64,000 nucleotides of DNA from Adenophora triphylla var. japonica. Lineage: Eukaryota > Streptophyta > Magnoliopsida > Asterales > Campanulaceae. The notes under the pieces were generated by a model. It was given only the letters and a program-made list of their open reading frames with translations, did not search any database and was not told the origin of the DNA. The position numbers and the translations under genes are program-made. The stretch covers positions 186,001 through 250,000 of the forward strand of contig JAFEMH010000531.1 in NCBI GenBank assembly GCA_022495995.1, written 5' to 3'. Shown one piece after another: positions 41,751 to 54,819 of this stretch. The first letter of the stretch is position 1, and each line of letters starts with the position of its first letter.

Positions 41751-44319
41751 ATGGATCCGGAGGGCAATCCCATACCGAGGCAAGCAAGAAGGAACATCTC
41801 CGCGGCTGCGAGAAGGAGGAGAAAGGAGCTCGTTCGGACGGAGAGGAAGTATGACTTCCTTACGCCTCCATCGGAGCTTTACCCGGGGAGAAGGGAGCAT
41901 AAACCAACGAACCCGCGATCGGTTGGGGTAAGCATTCTCATTTTGCTCAAATCCGATGATTTTGCTTGAATTTTGAATGATTTAGGGCTTGACCCGAATT
42001 TTAGGATTTTGAATGATTTTTGAGATGCATGAACAACCTATGAGGCTAAGAATATGCATGTGCAATTTATTTGATGAAAATTATGAGAATGACTCACTTT
42101 TTTCTCGCAAAATGAAGTAAGAATGAGAATTTTTCAAAATATGAGACGGAGTTCTTGCCTTGTGCTAGAACTAGGTCAAAATTCTGATTTTCAATGAGAA
42201 AACATGATTTTGGAAGATGAAAATGATTCATGCATGCCATTTTATTTGAAAAATAATGCTTATGTGCAAAGAATTGTGATTTTGTGCTTTAGGAAAGCAA
42301 CGTGCTTAAAATGACGTGTTTCAAATGATGAAAGTCACGTTTTTGATGCAAAAGATGCTAGAAAAACTTTTGTGAATGCTTTTCTTTTGAAAAATACGTG
42401 CACTTTTGTGAATATATGCATGCTTTTGAAATGAGATGAAGGACTGACGCTTCTTTTTTTGTGTGCTTGTCTACAGGAAAACAAGTCTAGAGGACCGTCC
42501 GAGATTGCAGTGAAGCTTTGGCAGAGGATGCCGGATTTTGAGAAGAATGGGGTAAATCCCAAGCGGTGGTGAGGGCTACCGGCACGGATGCATTTGTAGA
42601 GGCCATTGGCGGGGGTGTCCACATCACCTCTAAGAGCAAGGGCTTGGTCCGGGCCCTTTACGAGTTACGGTGGGACGGTACACATAGCTTTCACCTGAGT
42701 GGGAGAGGCGCGGTGACTCCTGCCCGATTTCACGGCTATTGCGGCCTACGGTTCACGGGAGGCCCGTGACTTGGAGAGACCACATTACGGCCGAGGAGTT
42801 CCGGGCTTTGGTAGGGTTTGAGCCGATTCCCAAGGGGCCGGGTATGGAGACACGGAATGTCGAGGTGGCGATTCGGACTTGCATGCGGAACTTTCTTGCT
42901 AATGATGTGGCCTTGACGGTGGCTAGAGCATTCATATGGTTGATGCTATCGAGTCACCATTTTTGCTAATTACAGGACACGGCCATGACTTGCCTCCTCG
43001 ACTCTTTGGAGGATGTGGATGGGATAGGGACGGTCTCTTGGGGCGAGGCCGGATTGGCGGAGTTGTACTTCTCATTGGACATGTACAGTCGGAACAAAGC
43101 TGCTTCCATGGACTGCTTCTCATTTGCCCTTGAGGTAGTCTCCTTTTTTTTTCTTTTCCTGTCTTGAGACTTTTATAAGAGAGAGAATGACCTTTTGATG
43201 TTTTGAACGTGCAGGCCTGGTTTTGCGAGGTGATCGGGTTCTTCCCTTGGAACCCGGCGAGTGATATCACCATCTTCCCTGCTATGGTTATTTGGAGGAG
43301 ATGCGAGAGATAAATTCACGGGGAAGACCCGGATTACCTTCGATTACAAAATGGTGAGGCCGGTCATCAACGAGGATGGGCACGACGGAGTGGACTTCTA
43401 CCCTTGGGGCGGGTATCAGGAGATTTTCTTTGGGAGATGCCATCGAGGTGACGAGGCGGAGGAGGTGGCTCACTGGGCGACATGTGATGTCATTTACTTG
43501 GGGACCGCTTCTCGAGCGGCATGGTCATGTTCCCCCACTAGATGCCATTACTCCTTCGACCCTCCGGCACGGATCTTTGCAGCCCGGGGAGGCCGGCGGA
43601 TGAGATTGAGAGGTACCGGGCGAGGTGTGGGCTGCGGAGGAGTATTTTGACATGGGTACCCCCTACGCCGTGTTTGTGGAGCGGCGCTGAGGATGCCACG
43701 AAGCTAGTGAAGGCGGCGGTCACTCGGGGATATGGGGAGGATGAGCCTGCGACCCGCCGATCCCTCCTGCGCATCTGTCCTACATGGTCCATGGAGTGCC
43801 GAGGAGGATGAGGATACTGTCCCCGATGCTAGGGAGCCCCAGTACACCTTGCCGCTTTGATAGCCTTTGTAAGTATACTCTTAGGGTCTTATTCCCTTTT
43901 TAGCTTTCAGATTTTACGCTTTTGCAATTTTACGAGATTTTTCGAGATTTTTCTCTTCTTTTCCTCGGGTTCCGGCTCGTACTTACGATAGGGTGGTCGG
44001 GCGAGAATAGGGGCTGGAAGGACATGTGCCGGTCTCTTCGAGGAAGGCGCTGCGCTTCGAAGGCGGCGGCGGATGCACGGGAGCACAGGCGCAAGAGACG
44101 GCACGTCGGGGGCACGGCGTCTACCTCATCGGCCTCGGAGTACTCTTCCCGGTGCCATGCCTCGGGGCGGGGACCCAACGCCGACATTACGGAGCGGTGG
44201 CCGAGTACGGGCACGATAATGTCCATTTGTCTGACGTGAGCGACCAGGAGGACTTGATGAGGGAGGCTAGCATTTACGAGCTGAGTAGCGATGAGGAGGA
44301 AGAAGAGTCGGAGGCCTAG
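41751..44319 (+). pseudogene. E5 antisense PMD gene, heavily frameshifted
   Basis: Exons by comparison with E2: 41751-41927, 42478-43134, 43215-43868, about 43968-44319. Exon 1 is the same length as in E2 (177 bp) and encodes the basic start MDPEGNPIPRQARRNI. The signature pieces are visible but in different frames: THSFHLSGRGAVTP, VSWGEAGLAELYFSLDMYS. The last intron has lost its AG acceptor (CTCGG where E2 has CTCAG). The acidic C-terminus (SSDEEEEESEA) and the stop remain. Many 1-2 bp gaps relative to E2 fall at CAG or CTG triplets. Not translatable as it stands. Confidence 0.7.
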
Positions 44320-44662
44320 GAGGTCTCTAGAATAGATTTGGAACGAAAACAAACAGTGAACAATTTTTATGCACAACTTGTTTATTTTTTGCTTTATTTG
44401 GGCGCCGATGGGGCGAAAACATTGTATTTACATTTTATTTACTTTTCTAATTTATGCTTTTTCAATTTGCATATTATCTGAGCCTTGGGGCGACTTTTTT
44501 GCTTGGAATTGGGGCTGAAACTGGGCCAAAATGATTTATAATGGTATATAAATGCTTGAATGGCTTCTGGATATGTTTTTGTATAGGTTTTGGTTGAAAA
44601 AGTGGGGTGAAAACTCCCTTGGGCAGCAACTTTGGTTCTTTGCAGAAATTTTCTGCGAGAGG

Positions 44663-44712
44663 GCTAATGTAGCCGTGCGGCATGGCCTTGAGGGCAAATG
44701 AAGCCGTGCGGC
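44663..44712 (+). promoter_or_regulatory. Paired sites upstream of the E5 DUF7745-like gene
   Basis: GCTAATGTAGCCGTGCGG (44663) and GCAAATGAAGCCGTGCGG (44694) are 31 bp apart. An AT-rich GAATAAAAGC follows at about 44742 and the start codon is at 44849. Confidence 0.65.
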
Positions 44713-44848
44713 TAACGGTTTGTACGGCCCGGTTATTTTACGAATAAAAGCAAGGCTTGGCCATTTCATTTCATTTTCACGCTAGACTTGTCCCAATTGT
44801 TCCCGAGTATATTTTGGACCTAAAAGCACCATCTTTGAACACTTTGCG

Positions 44849-46345
44849 ATGGAGAAGCCCGTCGGATTGCAAAGGGAAGCGAGACCATTTTCTATCCGGT
44901 CTTCAATCTTGGGCGAGATATAACTTCCAAAATCACAAGGGGCTGCTTGATTCTTCCTTCAAGATCAAATCTTTATGGCATTTGAGGATCTCCCGCCCGA
45001 TTGGGACTGTTGAGAGCCGCGGCAAAGTTACAGGACGTTCGGAGACATGTTTCTTGCTTCTCTTACAACGAAATTGTCCCAACGCACGAAGACTTCAGAG
45101 CCTTGATTGGGGTCCCGAGGCGAGGCTATATCTATTCCGCTGATCGGAGACGTGCCGGTGACGGTAAAGCTTGCATCTTTTTGCGAGATTCCTTTGGGAG
45201 AGGCTGAGAGGATGATGGTAGCCCGGATAGGATTGACCTTTACGATATCCGGGCGGAGTTTGGGTCTCCGGATATGGCTGCGACCACGGTGGCTATGGAT
45301 GCTTTCATTCTCTGCGTATTCTCTGTTTTGTTCAGCTGCTTGAGTCCGTGGGGATCTGTCATAGTGGCCTCTTGGACATGGTCGAGGCTGCGAGTGGGAA
45401 GGATATTGTCCGCTGGTTTTGGGAGAGACATTTCATGGGATCGATAGGATGGCTCGGGAGACCGTTTCATGAGGTCGGGAGTCCGGCTATGTTGACTTTG
45501 TGGCTGCGGGGAGAGGCTCGGGGCTTTGCACGGGGCTTTGCCGACTCGGTGCCCTTGGGTGATTTCTCGGAGAGGTGCACCTAGGCGGCGAAACGGGGGT
45601 AGGCCGGAGGCGATGATGGCTAGGCTATCCACTTCGGACATCCGTTGGTGGATACCACATTGGAGGTTGCGGACCGGGAGGATATTTCGGGAGTCTTATG
45701 TTGTGAGGGTTCCGAGGATTACGCTGGTCGTCCTTCTACATACCCTGCTTAGTATCCGGGCGGTTTGGGGCTTTACGGGGAGCCTTTGAGTGATTGGGAG
45801 GACATCCGGACCATGGAGGTGGTGTCATTGGACATGAGAGATCCGGCCCGGCTTCTCTTTCTTCTCGAGGGCTTGGACATATCTTGCTTTCCCACCCGGG
45901 GCTATCTTCGGGAGCGGGAAGAGCACCATCTTGACCACTTTGTCTACTTGGGTAGTACGAGAGGGAGATGGGAGCGACTCGGGTTATCTTGGAGGATAGA
46001 CGTCGAGCTTTATTGGGAGGCGGCGCGACTCGAGTAGGACTACGAGGGAGGCGAGGCTAAGGCGAGTTGCCATAACCGGTCAGTGATTTGGTCGGAGATA
46101 TGGAGGCTCGGTACAAGAGGTTGTCCAGAGGTCGCTCCTTTGGCGAGTCTCGGAGGGAGGAGGTGCGGACTCGTGCTCGGATAGAGAGCACTCATTGACA
46201 CGGGGTTGGTAGAGGCTCCGGTGAGGATACCGGAGGTCGGGATGAGGGATACCGACATTATTGAGAAGAAAAGGAAGAAGACTCGACGAGGCCGAGGAAA
46301 AGGGAAGAAGAGCGAAGAAGACTCGGCGAATGACGGTGACAAGTC
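44849..46345 (+). pseudogene. E5 antisense DUF7745-like gene, heavily frameshifted
   Basis: The ATG at 44849 begins MEKPVGLQREARPFSIRSS-like sequence that leaves frame early. Recognisable pieces in different frames are SYNEIVPTHEDFRALIG (about 45060), IRWWIPHWRLRTGRIFRESY (about 45640) and the C-terminal basic tail KKRKKTRRGRGKGKKSEE (about 46265-46320). The normal stop is altered near 46335. The 3' flank keeps the 27-bp conserved block at 46445. Confidence 0.65.
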
Positions 46346-46894
46346 TTTTCTCAAGATCCTCTTATTGCCATTTGCAAACACATTAGTTTATTTAGGCATT
46401 TTGTTGTATTTTAGATCTTTTTAGCGAGGTTAGCGAGTTAAGAGGTAGACCGTGCTTGAACTCATCAAGAAGTTTTTAACTTGTAATGAACAAGGCATAT
46501 TATCTTAAAAATTAATCAAGACACATTTCATGGAAATTCAAATGTCTTTATTGATTGGGACCCGTTTTATGGCGAAATACCCTTTATTATTTAGGACGCA
46601 CTTCATGGAAGCTTGATTGTCCTTTATTGTTTAGACCGAACCATATATGGTAGCCTACGTTCCCCTTTTACAAGAAAGGCTAAGGGGCTCGGGTCTACGT
46701 AGTTCATTACAGTGAACCAATTTTTTTATGTGCGGCCATGTTTTTGCCTAGACCGCCCTTTTTGGGGTTTTCGGCCTAGTGGGCATTACTCTTTTTGCAC
46801 TAAGATTTTTTTCTTTTTTTTTTTTTTTTTTTATATATGTGCAACCTGTCTTTTGCCTAGACCGCCCTTTTTGGGGTTTTCGGCCTAGTGGGCA
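46346..46894. other. E5 convergent 3' region, no gene
   Basis: It holds the 27-bp conserved block (46445-46471), one GAACTACG...GTAGGC motif on minus (46655-46710), and two copies of a repeat (GCCTAGACCGCCCTTTTTGG...CACTAAGATTTTTT, about 46745 and 46855) ending in long T runs. E2 has the same two copies at about 63520 and 63617. Confidence 0.65.
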
Positions 46895-46909
46895 TTACTC
46901 TTTTTGCAC

Positions 46910-46942
<33 letters not shown>

Positions 46943-49900
46943 ATTAGACATAGTATCTTCGGAGTTTATCACCGTTGGTGGGTGGACAAAGGGATTGCCA
47001 TCCAAGTACGCAAGCCTCATTGCTCCTCCCGACGGTATCTTACGCACCACATAAGGGCCGATCCGGACGGGTTCCCATTTTCCCGGGGTTGTCTGCAGTA
47101 GGGGCTTTACTTTCGGCACTAAGTCGCCCTCTTTGATGTCTACGGCCTTGACCTTTTTATCAAACGCTCGGCCATTCGCCTCAGTAGGCTCGGGTGTGTT
47201 CCATGGCTTTTAGCCTTCTCTCGTCAGCGAGGGCTAACTCATTATGCCGGCTGCGCAACCATTCCACTTCATTGACACTTTGTTTTCCGGGAGGACCCTT
47301 AATGACGGGATTTCCAACTCCACTGGTAACACTTGCTTCCATCCCGTAAGTTAGGGCAAAAGGAGTTTCTCTGTGGCTGTTACGACAGACGTTACGTAGC
47401 CCCGAGTGCTAGGTGCGGCTTTTCGGGCCAATCACGACCACGGGTGGCCATCTTCCGGATGATCCGCTCGAGTGTCTTATTAGCGGCTTCCACGGCTCCA
47501 TTGGTGAGGTGCATGCGGGGACGACTTGTGGCGAGTAACTCGGTCGACGACGGCGGTCTATCGCGGTCTCCTTCGAAGTGTGACCCATTATCGAAATGAT
47601 CTCGTTGGGCACCCCATATCTGCACATTATGTTTTCTTTGATGAAGCTGGGCCACTTTTAAGAAGTGAGGACCTTGTAGGACTTGGCTTCTACCCACTTG
47701 GTGAAGTAGTCGATGGCTACCAACACGAACTCGTGCCCATTGCTCCCGGTCGGGGATATTTTCCCTATCACGTCAATGCCCCAAGTTGCAAACGGCCAAG
47801 GAGTCGTCATGCGGTACGAGGTCATGAGGTGGGAGATGGTTGAGGTTGGCAAACCGCTGGCATTTGTCGCGAGGTTCGGACGTGCTTGAACACGATCTGT
47901 TTCCATGGAGATCCGGTAGAAACCCATTCGAGGATCACTTGCATCGGGGCTCGGCATTCATGTGAGGACCGCGGGGACCATTGTGGACTTCGGTCATCAA
48001 CTCTCTGGCTCTTTCTTGAGTGACACATAAGAGGAGTGGTCCTTGATACCGCTTCTTATACGGGTTGCCTCCTAGAATGACATAATGAGAAGCCAACCTT
48101 TTCGGGGCTTGCAAGCTTTTGGCTCGACACCTTCTTTTGGTCTACCTTCTTCGTCTCGAAAGGCGACTCTCCGTCTTTGAGGAATTGGTAAATACTGATT
48201 GTACCAAGGTTCCTTTATAGGCTCGGGTCCCAGGTCCACTTCACAACGAGAAGGTGGGGCTTCTCTTCTACCCACTCTGAAGGGCTTTATGGCTTTTCCC
48301 TCGGGGATCTCTACCAATGAGGCTAGAGTAGCTAGGGCATCTGCGAATCTGTTCTTTTCCCTCGGCAAGTAGTGGAAAGTCACTTCTACGAACTGTCCGA
48401 TCCAACTCTTCCATATGGGCATGATACCATTGTAGATTAGGGTCTACGAGTCTTCCACTTGTTGGAGACTTGGTTGATGATCGAGTGAGTCTCCGTAAAC
48501 TTGAGCTCCTTGACATTTCTTTCTAAGGCGGCCTCAGGCCCGGCAATGCGAGGCTTCATACTCGGGGACATTGTTCGTGGCGGGAAAGTTCAACTTGAGG
48601 GCTATGGGGGTATGTTCATCTTTCGGATCGACCAATAGCATTCCTACACCATTTCCTCTTTTGTTAGCGGCTCAGTCAAAGAACAATTGCCATCTATTTT
48701 CGAGGCTCAACCGCAAAGATCCCTTCATCGGAAATTGGGGCTCGGGCCCTCTGTCTTCATTCTTTGGGAAGTTTGCTAGATGGTCGACAATGCTTGACCC
48801 TTGATGGCCTTTACGGTCACATAATTGATGTCGTATTCTGCCAAGAAGAAGGACCACTTCGCTAAACGCATCGAGAGGGAAGGCTTGTCAAAGATGTACT
48901 TGATGGGGTCTATTTTCGAGACCAAGTTCACAGGGTGGGCTTGCATATAATGCTTTAATTTGCCGACTACCCGGACCGATCCTGCCTGAAGTCTTTTCAC
49001 ATCTTTGAGTAATTGAGCTCGCTCCCTGTAGCTTCCGGTGACAAAGTAAATGGCGTTTTCCACCGAGAGTCTTTCTTTTCTGAGCAAGCATAGCCCCAAC
49101 TGCCGTATGCATGACGGTGAGATAGAAAGCGAGAAGAGGCTTACGTCTATGTGGGGGCATAGTACCGGGGATGTACTAAGTATGCCTTGATGCTGGTCAA
49201 AGGCATCTTGGCATTCTTCGGTCCATTACGTGTCCACGTTCTTCTTCATGAGCTTGAAGATGGGCTCGCACATAGTGGTCAACGGATTGTGAAACGGGCG
49301 ATGTGCTTGCAATTTACCCATGAAGCTCTTGACTTACATGCAGGTTTGAGGTGGCCTCATATCCATGATGGCTTTGATCTTTCGGGGTCAACTTCTATAC
49401 CTCGCTCAGTGACCATGTACCCAAGCACTTTTCCCCTTGTTACTCCGAAGGTGCATTTTGGCGGGGTTTAGTCTCATGGAATGTTGTCTCAACCTCTCAA
49501 AGAATTTTCGTAGGTCAACAAAGTGTTGCCCACCTTCTCCTTTGGAGTGGATTATCATGTCATCTACGTAGACCTCAATCTCCTTGTGGATCATGTCATG
49601 AAAAAGCGCGGTCTTGCCCTTTGGTAAGTAGCCCGGCATTCTTGAGCCCGAATGGCATTCTTGTATAACAATAGGTCCCCACGGTGTGGTGAAGGCATGC
49701 TTTTCTTGGTCTTCCTCGGCCATCTTGATCTGGTTGTAGCACTGCAAAACCATCAACGAAGGATTTGACTTCGTAGTTGGCGGTGGAGTCCACCGGGATG
49801 TCTATGTTTGGCGAGAGGGTAGTCGTCTTTGGGGCTGGCCTTGTTTAGATCTCGGAAATCCACACGGCGGCGCACCTTCCCATTGGCCTTGGTTACGGTC

Positions 49901-50300
49901 ACGATGTTGGACAACCATGTCGGGTATTCAATAACTCGATGAATCCTACCCGCAGTAGCTTCTCAATTTCTTCTTTGACCTGTAGAGACCATTCGGCTTG
50001 ATCTTTCTCGGTTTACGCTGCGGCTTAGCATACGGTGCTAGAGGGATTACGTGCTCTACTATCGAAGCTGTCTAGCCCCGGCATATCCTTGTATGACCAT
50101 GCAAACACGTCGACGTATTCTACGAGCGGCTCGATCAATCTGTCCCTTTCAACCCCCTGGAAGAAGCTTCCAATCTGTGTCTCTTTAGGTTCCTTAATAG
50201 TACCCAAGTTCACACTTATCAAAACCTCCTCGGCGGCTTGGGCCCGGTTTTCCTCTTTTACGAAACACCTTAAAGATTTCTTTAATGTATTGTTCGTTTA
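46895..50300 (-). pseudogene. E5 pol, frameshifted RT, RNase H and integrase
   Basis: Read right to left in several frames: VNLGTIKEPKETQIGSFF (about 50215), the RT palm with YVDDMIIHSK (about 49545), RLAKWSFFLAEYDINYV (about 48840), the second RNase H with FADALATLAS (about 48330), WPFATWGIDVIGKISP (about 47780), integrase NGAVEAANKTLERIIRKM (about 47480) and the C-terminal GKWEPVRIGPYVVRK (about 47070). All pieces are in the normal order and collinear with E3. At least a dozen frame changes are needed, so no product is expected. Confidence 0.8.
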
Positions 50301-50389
50301 GTGTGTTTGCATCTTGTTCAAATGATTCATTATTAAGCTTGTTGTTAAGTTTTGAGTTAATTTATCATTTGTTAAGTTGGCAATAAGAG

Positions 50390-53057
50390 GATAATCGTAA
50401 AGATTTGTCATTTCATTCAAGATAAGGGGAAAGATGACATCGATTACATTTTCATAATCCTCGGGCGTGAGGCCTTCGGATGACTACGAGGATTGGAATT
50501 CGAAGATTCTGACTCAAGCGAAAAGACAACACGACTCTGGACCCTACGCTACTTATTGACTCGAGGGGGACTTGACAAGGTTTGGACGGGGATCTCACTC
50601 CTTCTTCTTGTTGCCACAGGGAGTAGCGATCTTGTCGGCGTTGTCATTTGATTGTGCGCTCTGCGGATCATTATTGCCTTTGTTGACACCAATTTCATAG
50701 GAAGTACTCGGGCGATGCAGCGAGAATCTCCTTTACGATCTTAACTTCATCCATTTGTACCTCAGGGCGGTAGGACCGGTTGTGCTTTCGGCATACGAGA
50801 TACGGCTCTCTTCATCCCAAAAGTCTTACGGCGTGTTCACTCTTCTCTCTACCTTTTCCCAAACGGGGTTGGGAATGATCCTCGGGAGTAGTAAGAGCCA
50901 TTACAAACACATTATGCTCGTCATGGGTAATGAAGGGTTACGGAGAGACTTTCATTAACATGGCTTGTTTTACTTCAAACTCGCGGTCTTCATAAGTGAG
51001 CCTTTCTTACGTAATCTTGACCATGGTTCTTGGTTCGATGTCGTAGAAAAGAGGCCGAGCTCGACAACATTAACGAAATCGATTCCGACTATGGGTCCAA
51101 ACCGTCCCTCCATGGCGGCGGCATTAATCGAGATCTTTCCATTTCCCTTGTAATTCAAAGCATAAGGAATATTGAATTTCGGGATATCTATGACCTCTGG
51201 ATTTCCAAAACCATTTCCATTCGTTCCTCCGAACTCGATCATGTTGACTCGATTGTTAGCGGGAAGAGGATTCTTGACCACATTGGGACCCCGAGGTGGT
51301 TCTAACTTGCCTTCTTCGACTAGGCGAGAGATCGGGAGCTTCGGGTAGGTGCAATCATTAGTGTTATGACCATGATAATTGTGAAAGCGACGGTGTTTGG
51401 TCTCGTCCATTACGATCTTGGGGTTCTGGGTTTCCGGTTTTCCAAAGGTCGATGAGTCCTTGGGCTACCAAACCGTCGAAGACCTTTTCTAGTGGCATTC
51501 GAAATCTTCGGCGGTATAGAAAGGGAGCTTTGGCTTTGCGGCGGCTTGGCTGCATTACTGTCCCGCTTTCTCATTACGAATGTAATTAACGGCGCCAATC
51601 ACTTCTTTTCCTTTCACGGTGACGAGTGGGGCATTTGACACCGGTGCTTTGTAGCGATAAGAACCATTCTGTGGCCGGGGCCATATTGAAGGCATTCTCA
51701 AACTTGGTGCCGGCATTTACCATTGCCCGAAGGTCGGGATAGTAGTAATTGCCAAGTTGAACTCTTAGTTGAGGTTTCAAGCAAGATTGGAAGATCTCCA
51801 TCTGTTCCTCTTCATTGAGTGGGGTCATCATTTCACCGAGCTTCCAATTCCATCTCTTGTAGAATTCACTTACTGGCTCATGCGAACGTTGTAGGGTACC
51901 ACAGTAGGTCATTCCGCTGGTTTCCCAATTCAAATTGGCCTTATACTTTTCTAGGAACGCTTCTTTGATCCTGGTCCCAAGTAGCTCGGGCCTCTGGTTT
52001 CACATGCGGGAACCACCTAAGAGAGTGAACCTTTTAATGATAAGCGAAAATGATCGGCCATTTGTTCTTTGTGTACAATCTTTGGCTCTCATGGCAAGAA
52101 TGTAGCTTTCAATGTGAGTCAGGGGACAATCGGTGCCGTTGAACTTTTCAATTTCGGCATTCGGAATTTTGGAGGGAGAGGGACAACTTTCTTTGGGATC
52201 GGTGATGCGGTATCTTTGTCTTCTTGGTGTCTATTTCCCCAAACTTCTCTTGCATGGACCTAACTTGTTCCATTAGCCATGCCATGTCGGAGTCGGGGGA
52301 TGGTTTAGGGTTGCTTGATTCCGGAGAAGGCTTATCTGATTTGGGTGGAAGGACAGTAGGTGGCACGGTGGTAGGCGGTACCAAGGCTTGGGGATCTTTG
52401 GAGGGGAAATAAGTGTAAACTTGACCGGGTCCCGTGTTCACGTGAGGCTGGCCGGAGGCATAGGAATTAGGCTCATAATTTCCGAAGTAGGAAAAAGGAT
52501 ACGGAACCTCCACAGGGTCACTGTGGGCAAAGTCGGAGGTGGAAGATCTGCGTGGCGGGACATGAATTGAAAGGATCATTGAGCTGATTTTGAGGCCTAG
52601 GGAATGCACAGGATGGCCCATGCGAGGAGAGGGAGTGAATCCCATGGGGTAATGCGAGAGGCTGCGTAACCGGGATAGGCGAGGCGTTTGCTTTACGGTG
52701 ATAGGGAACAAAGTCGGGTCTCATTTGAGGAGGTGAGGGTGTCGGGACCCCGATGGCTTGAGATGTTGGAAAGGATCAAGAGGGGTAATCCTGGATAAGG
52801 GATCGTATGAGGATGGAGGAGGGCATTGGTTATAGGTTGATGGAGCCGAGATGGCCGCTTCGGAGGCTCATCTTCTATCATCACCAAGGAACCGTGGGCT
52901 CGACCACTATTTGAACTCCATGACGACGAATCGCTTCAATGAGCGTGGCTTGCTGTTCCTCATGGGCCTTACGACCGTTTTCCAGGGCTAAGGTTAGTTC
53001 TTCTTCCTAGTCATCTCGGTTACCCAAACCAGATCTGTTCTCTGTCAAATCGGTCAT
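50390..53057 (-). pseudogene. E5 gag, frameshifted; capsid and knuckle present, protease not seen
   Basis: Likely start at ATG 53057 (MTDLTENRSG). A TAG interrupts soon after; then comes EEQQATLIEAIRRHG, a proline-rich stretch (about 52300-52800), a coiled-coil-like MAWLMEQVRSMQEKFGEID (about 52240), a capsid-like segment (51586-51933, SHEPVSEFYKRWNWKL) and FHNYHGHNTNDC with ISRLVEEGK (about 51370). Only about 0.6 kb lies between the end of this segment and pol, against about 1.8 kb for the linker-protease part in E3. I see no DGGSS-type protease site. Non-functional as it stands. Confidence 0.7.
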
Positions 53058-54798
53058 TCTCGACTCTCGAAACCGAGGATTCTCGCGAACTATCTCGAGG
53101 ATTCTGCGCTAACAAGTCGCCGACCCGGTGTTCTCACCCACTTCTTTCTCACAAGGGGAAAGGGATAGGAAAGGTTTAGACTGGGGTAGGTGTTTAGAGT
53201 CAAGGCTCGTGCAATATGCAAATTAGAATCTTCAAGTTTACTTAAAACAGTGTCTTTTATTAATATCTATTTGGTTGGAAAAGGGGTTACGCCCTTCTTT
53301 TCACAACTACTCTAGATCCCGGATCGCCGGGTTCCGTCACTACGTCTATAAGCCCCTCGTATTCCACCCGTATTTCGACCTCCTGTGGTGGATGACACGG
53401 CGAGGGTCCTATAGGGCACGCGGATCCCACCGACCGAGAGTAAAGAACGCTCCTATCGGGTCTAGCGGGTCATAGACCTTTCAACGCACGAGCGATGCGG
53501 ATTATAGTCAAGGCAATACCGGAAAGTTTCGTCTCTCTCGCCTTGACGGATCTTTGATGAGTTTCGCTTGAGCGAATGACGGTTTTTTGACTTTCGGTAA
53601 TGTCCGAGAATATAATAGGCATGGGTCGGGCGGCAAAAGCCGGATGACACAAAGTGTCACATTGAACTTCGTTGCATACGCAGCGCGTGAGTCGAATCGA
53701 AGTCAATGCCGGTCAAGATCTTGCCAATTTTTTTTCCTTGTCGGAATTTTGGCGTAGCTTCGCTGAGCGAAAGATCTTTTGATTTTTGGCAAAGACTCGG
53801 TCTTGACTTTTACGCATTCCGTGTGGGTCAAGGTCAATAGTCAATGTCGGAGTCAAGATCCCACCGATTTTTTCCTTGTCGGAATTTCTGCGTAATTTCG
53901 CTTGAGCGAAAATCTTGGCTTCCGTTATGAGCTAAGGCTTGACCTTTACGTGGGTATGCAACTGGGCTATATGACTTACGTACTAGACCAAAAACCAACC
54001 AAAAGTCACGGTTTTTTGAAACGTGTGACACGGATCGTGCATTGGTCGACACCGGCCGCCATGGGGAGGTCGGGATGATTCCGTGCGCGCCCGGGAGCAT
54101 CGTAAGGTCAGTCTGCGATCGGCAGCTGAACCACCCTCGGGTTTGAAGGACGTGCGTGCAAAAGTGTACAGATATATCAAAGTGCGCGTAGTGTGCGGTC
54201 TCCTAAAAATGTTCCTTTGAGTTAAAACAGAGATTTTCATAAATGTGTTTTAAAGGAATGATTTTCTGGACGGGGAGAATGCAACACATAAGCACGTAAA
54301 TTTTCTCGGGAGCCCTGGCCGCCATGGAGCCGAATAGCCCCAAGCCGCTAGGATCGCCAGTTAACCATGATTTTTCCTCGGTGGAATTAAAGAATCGAGG
54401 TCGCCCTGGCCGTAATCCAATGAGGATTGAGCCGCACGACCGCATGGATCAATTTTCCAGGTTCCACTCCTTTTGCTATTTTTCGGGTTGTTTCCCGTTT
54501 TCAAAGTATGCACAGATTCCAAGATGCAAATGATGCAATGCATGGTAAAGAAAGCAAGCACGATTAATGAAATCGGCGATGGGAGTCTAACCCGCTCAAA
54601 GGGAAAAGCTTTCTTCTATTTTTTTTTCAAAATTATATTTTTTTTTCGAAAAGGGATAATGGTACGTGGATTGTTAAACCACCGGTTATCCCAACTCCCA
54701 CGTCAGGGAGTGTACAGGAAAGGCAAGTGATTTCCACCTATATACCAAGTATCGATTTTAGTTTGTTTTGAAAATAGAAACATTTCTCCTTTGGGATA
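53058..54798 (-). other. E5 leader, non-coding
   Basis: A block at 53265-53445 is conserved with the E3 leader. Three degenerate repeats follow (about 53490-53610, 53690-53810, 53820-53950), each with a hairpin of the type TTTCGCTTGAGCGAAA (53562, 53758, 53895). T/A-rich sequence and TTTTCGAAAAGGG lie near 54600-54655. Confidence 0.65.
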
Positions 54799-54816
54799 TC
54801 CCCAGCAGAGTCGCCA
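54799..54816 (-). other. Primer binding site of E5
   Basis: The complement is TGGCGACTCTGCTGGGGA, three bases from the 5' LTR, identical to the E4 site. Confidence 0.85.
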
Positions 54817-54819
54817 AAC

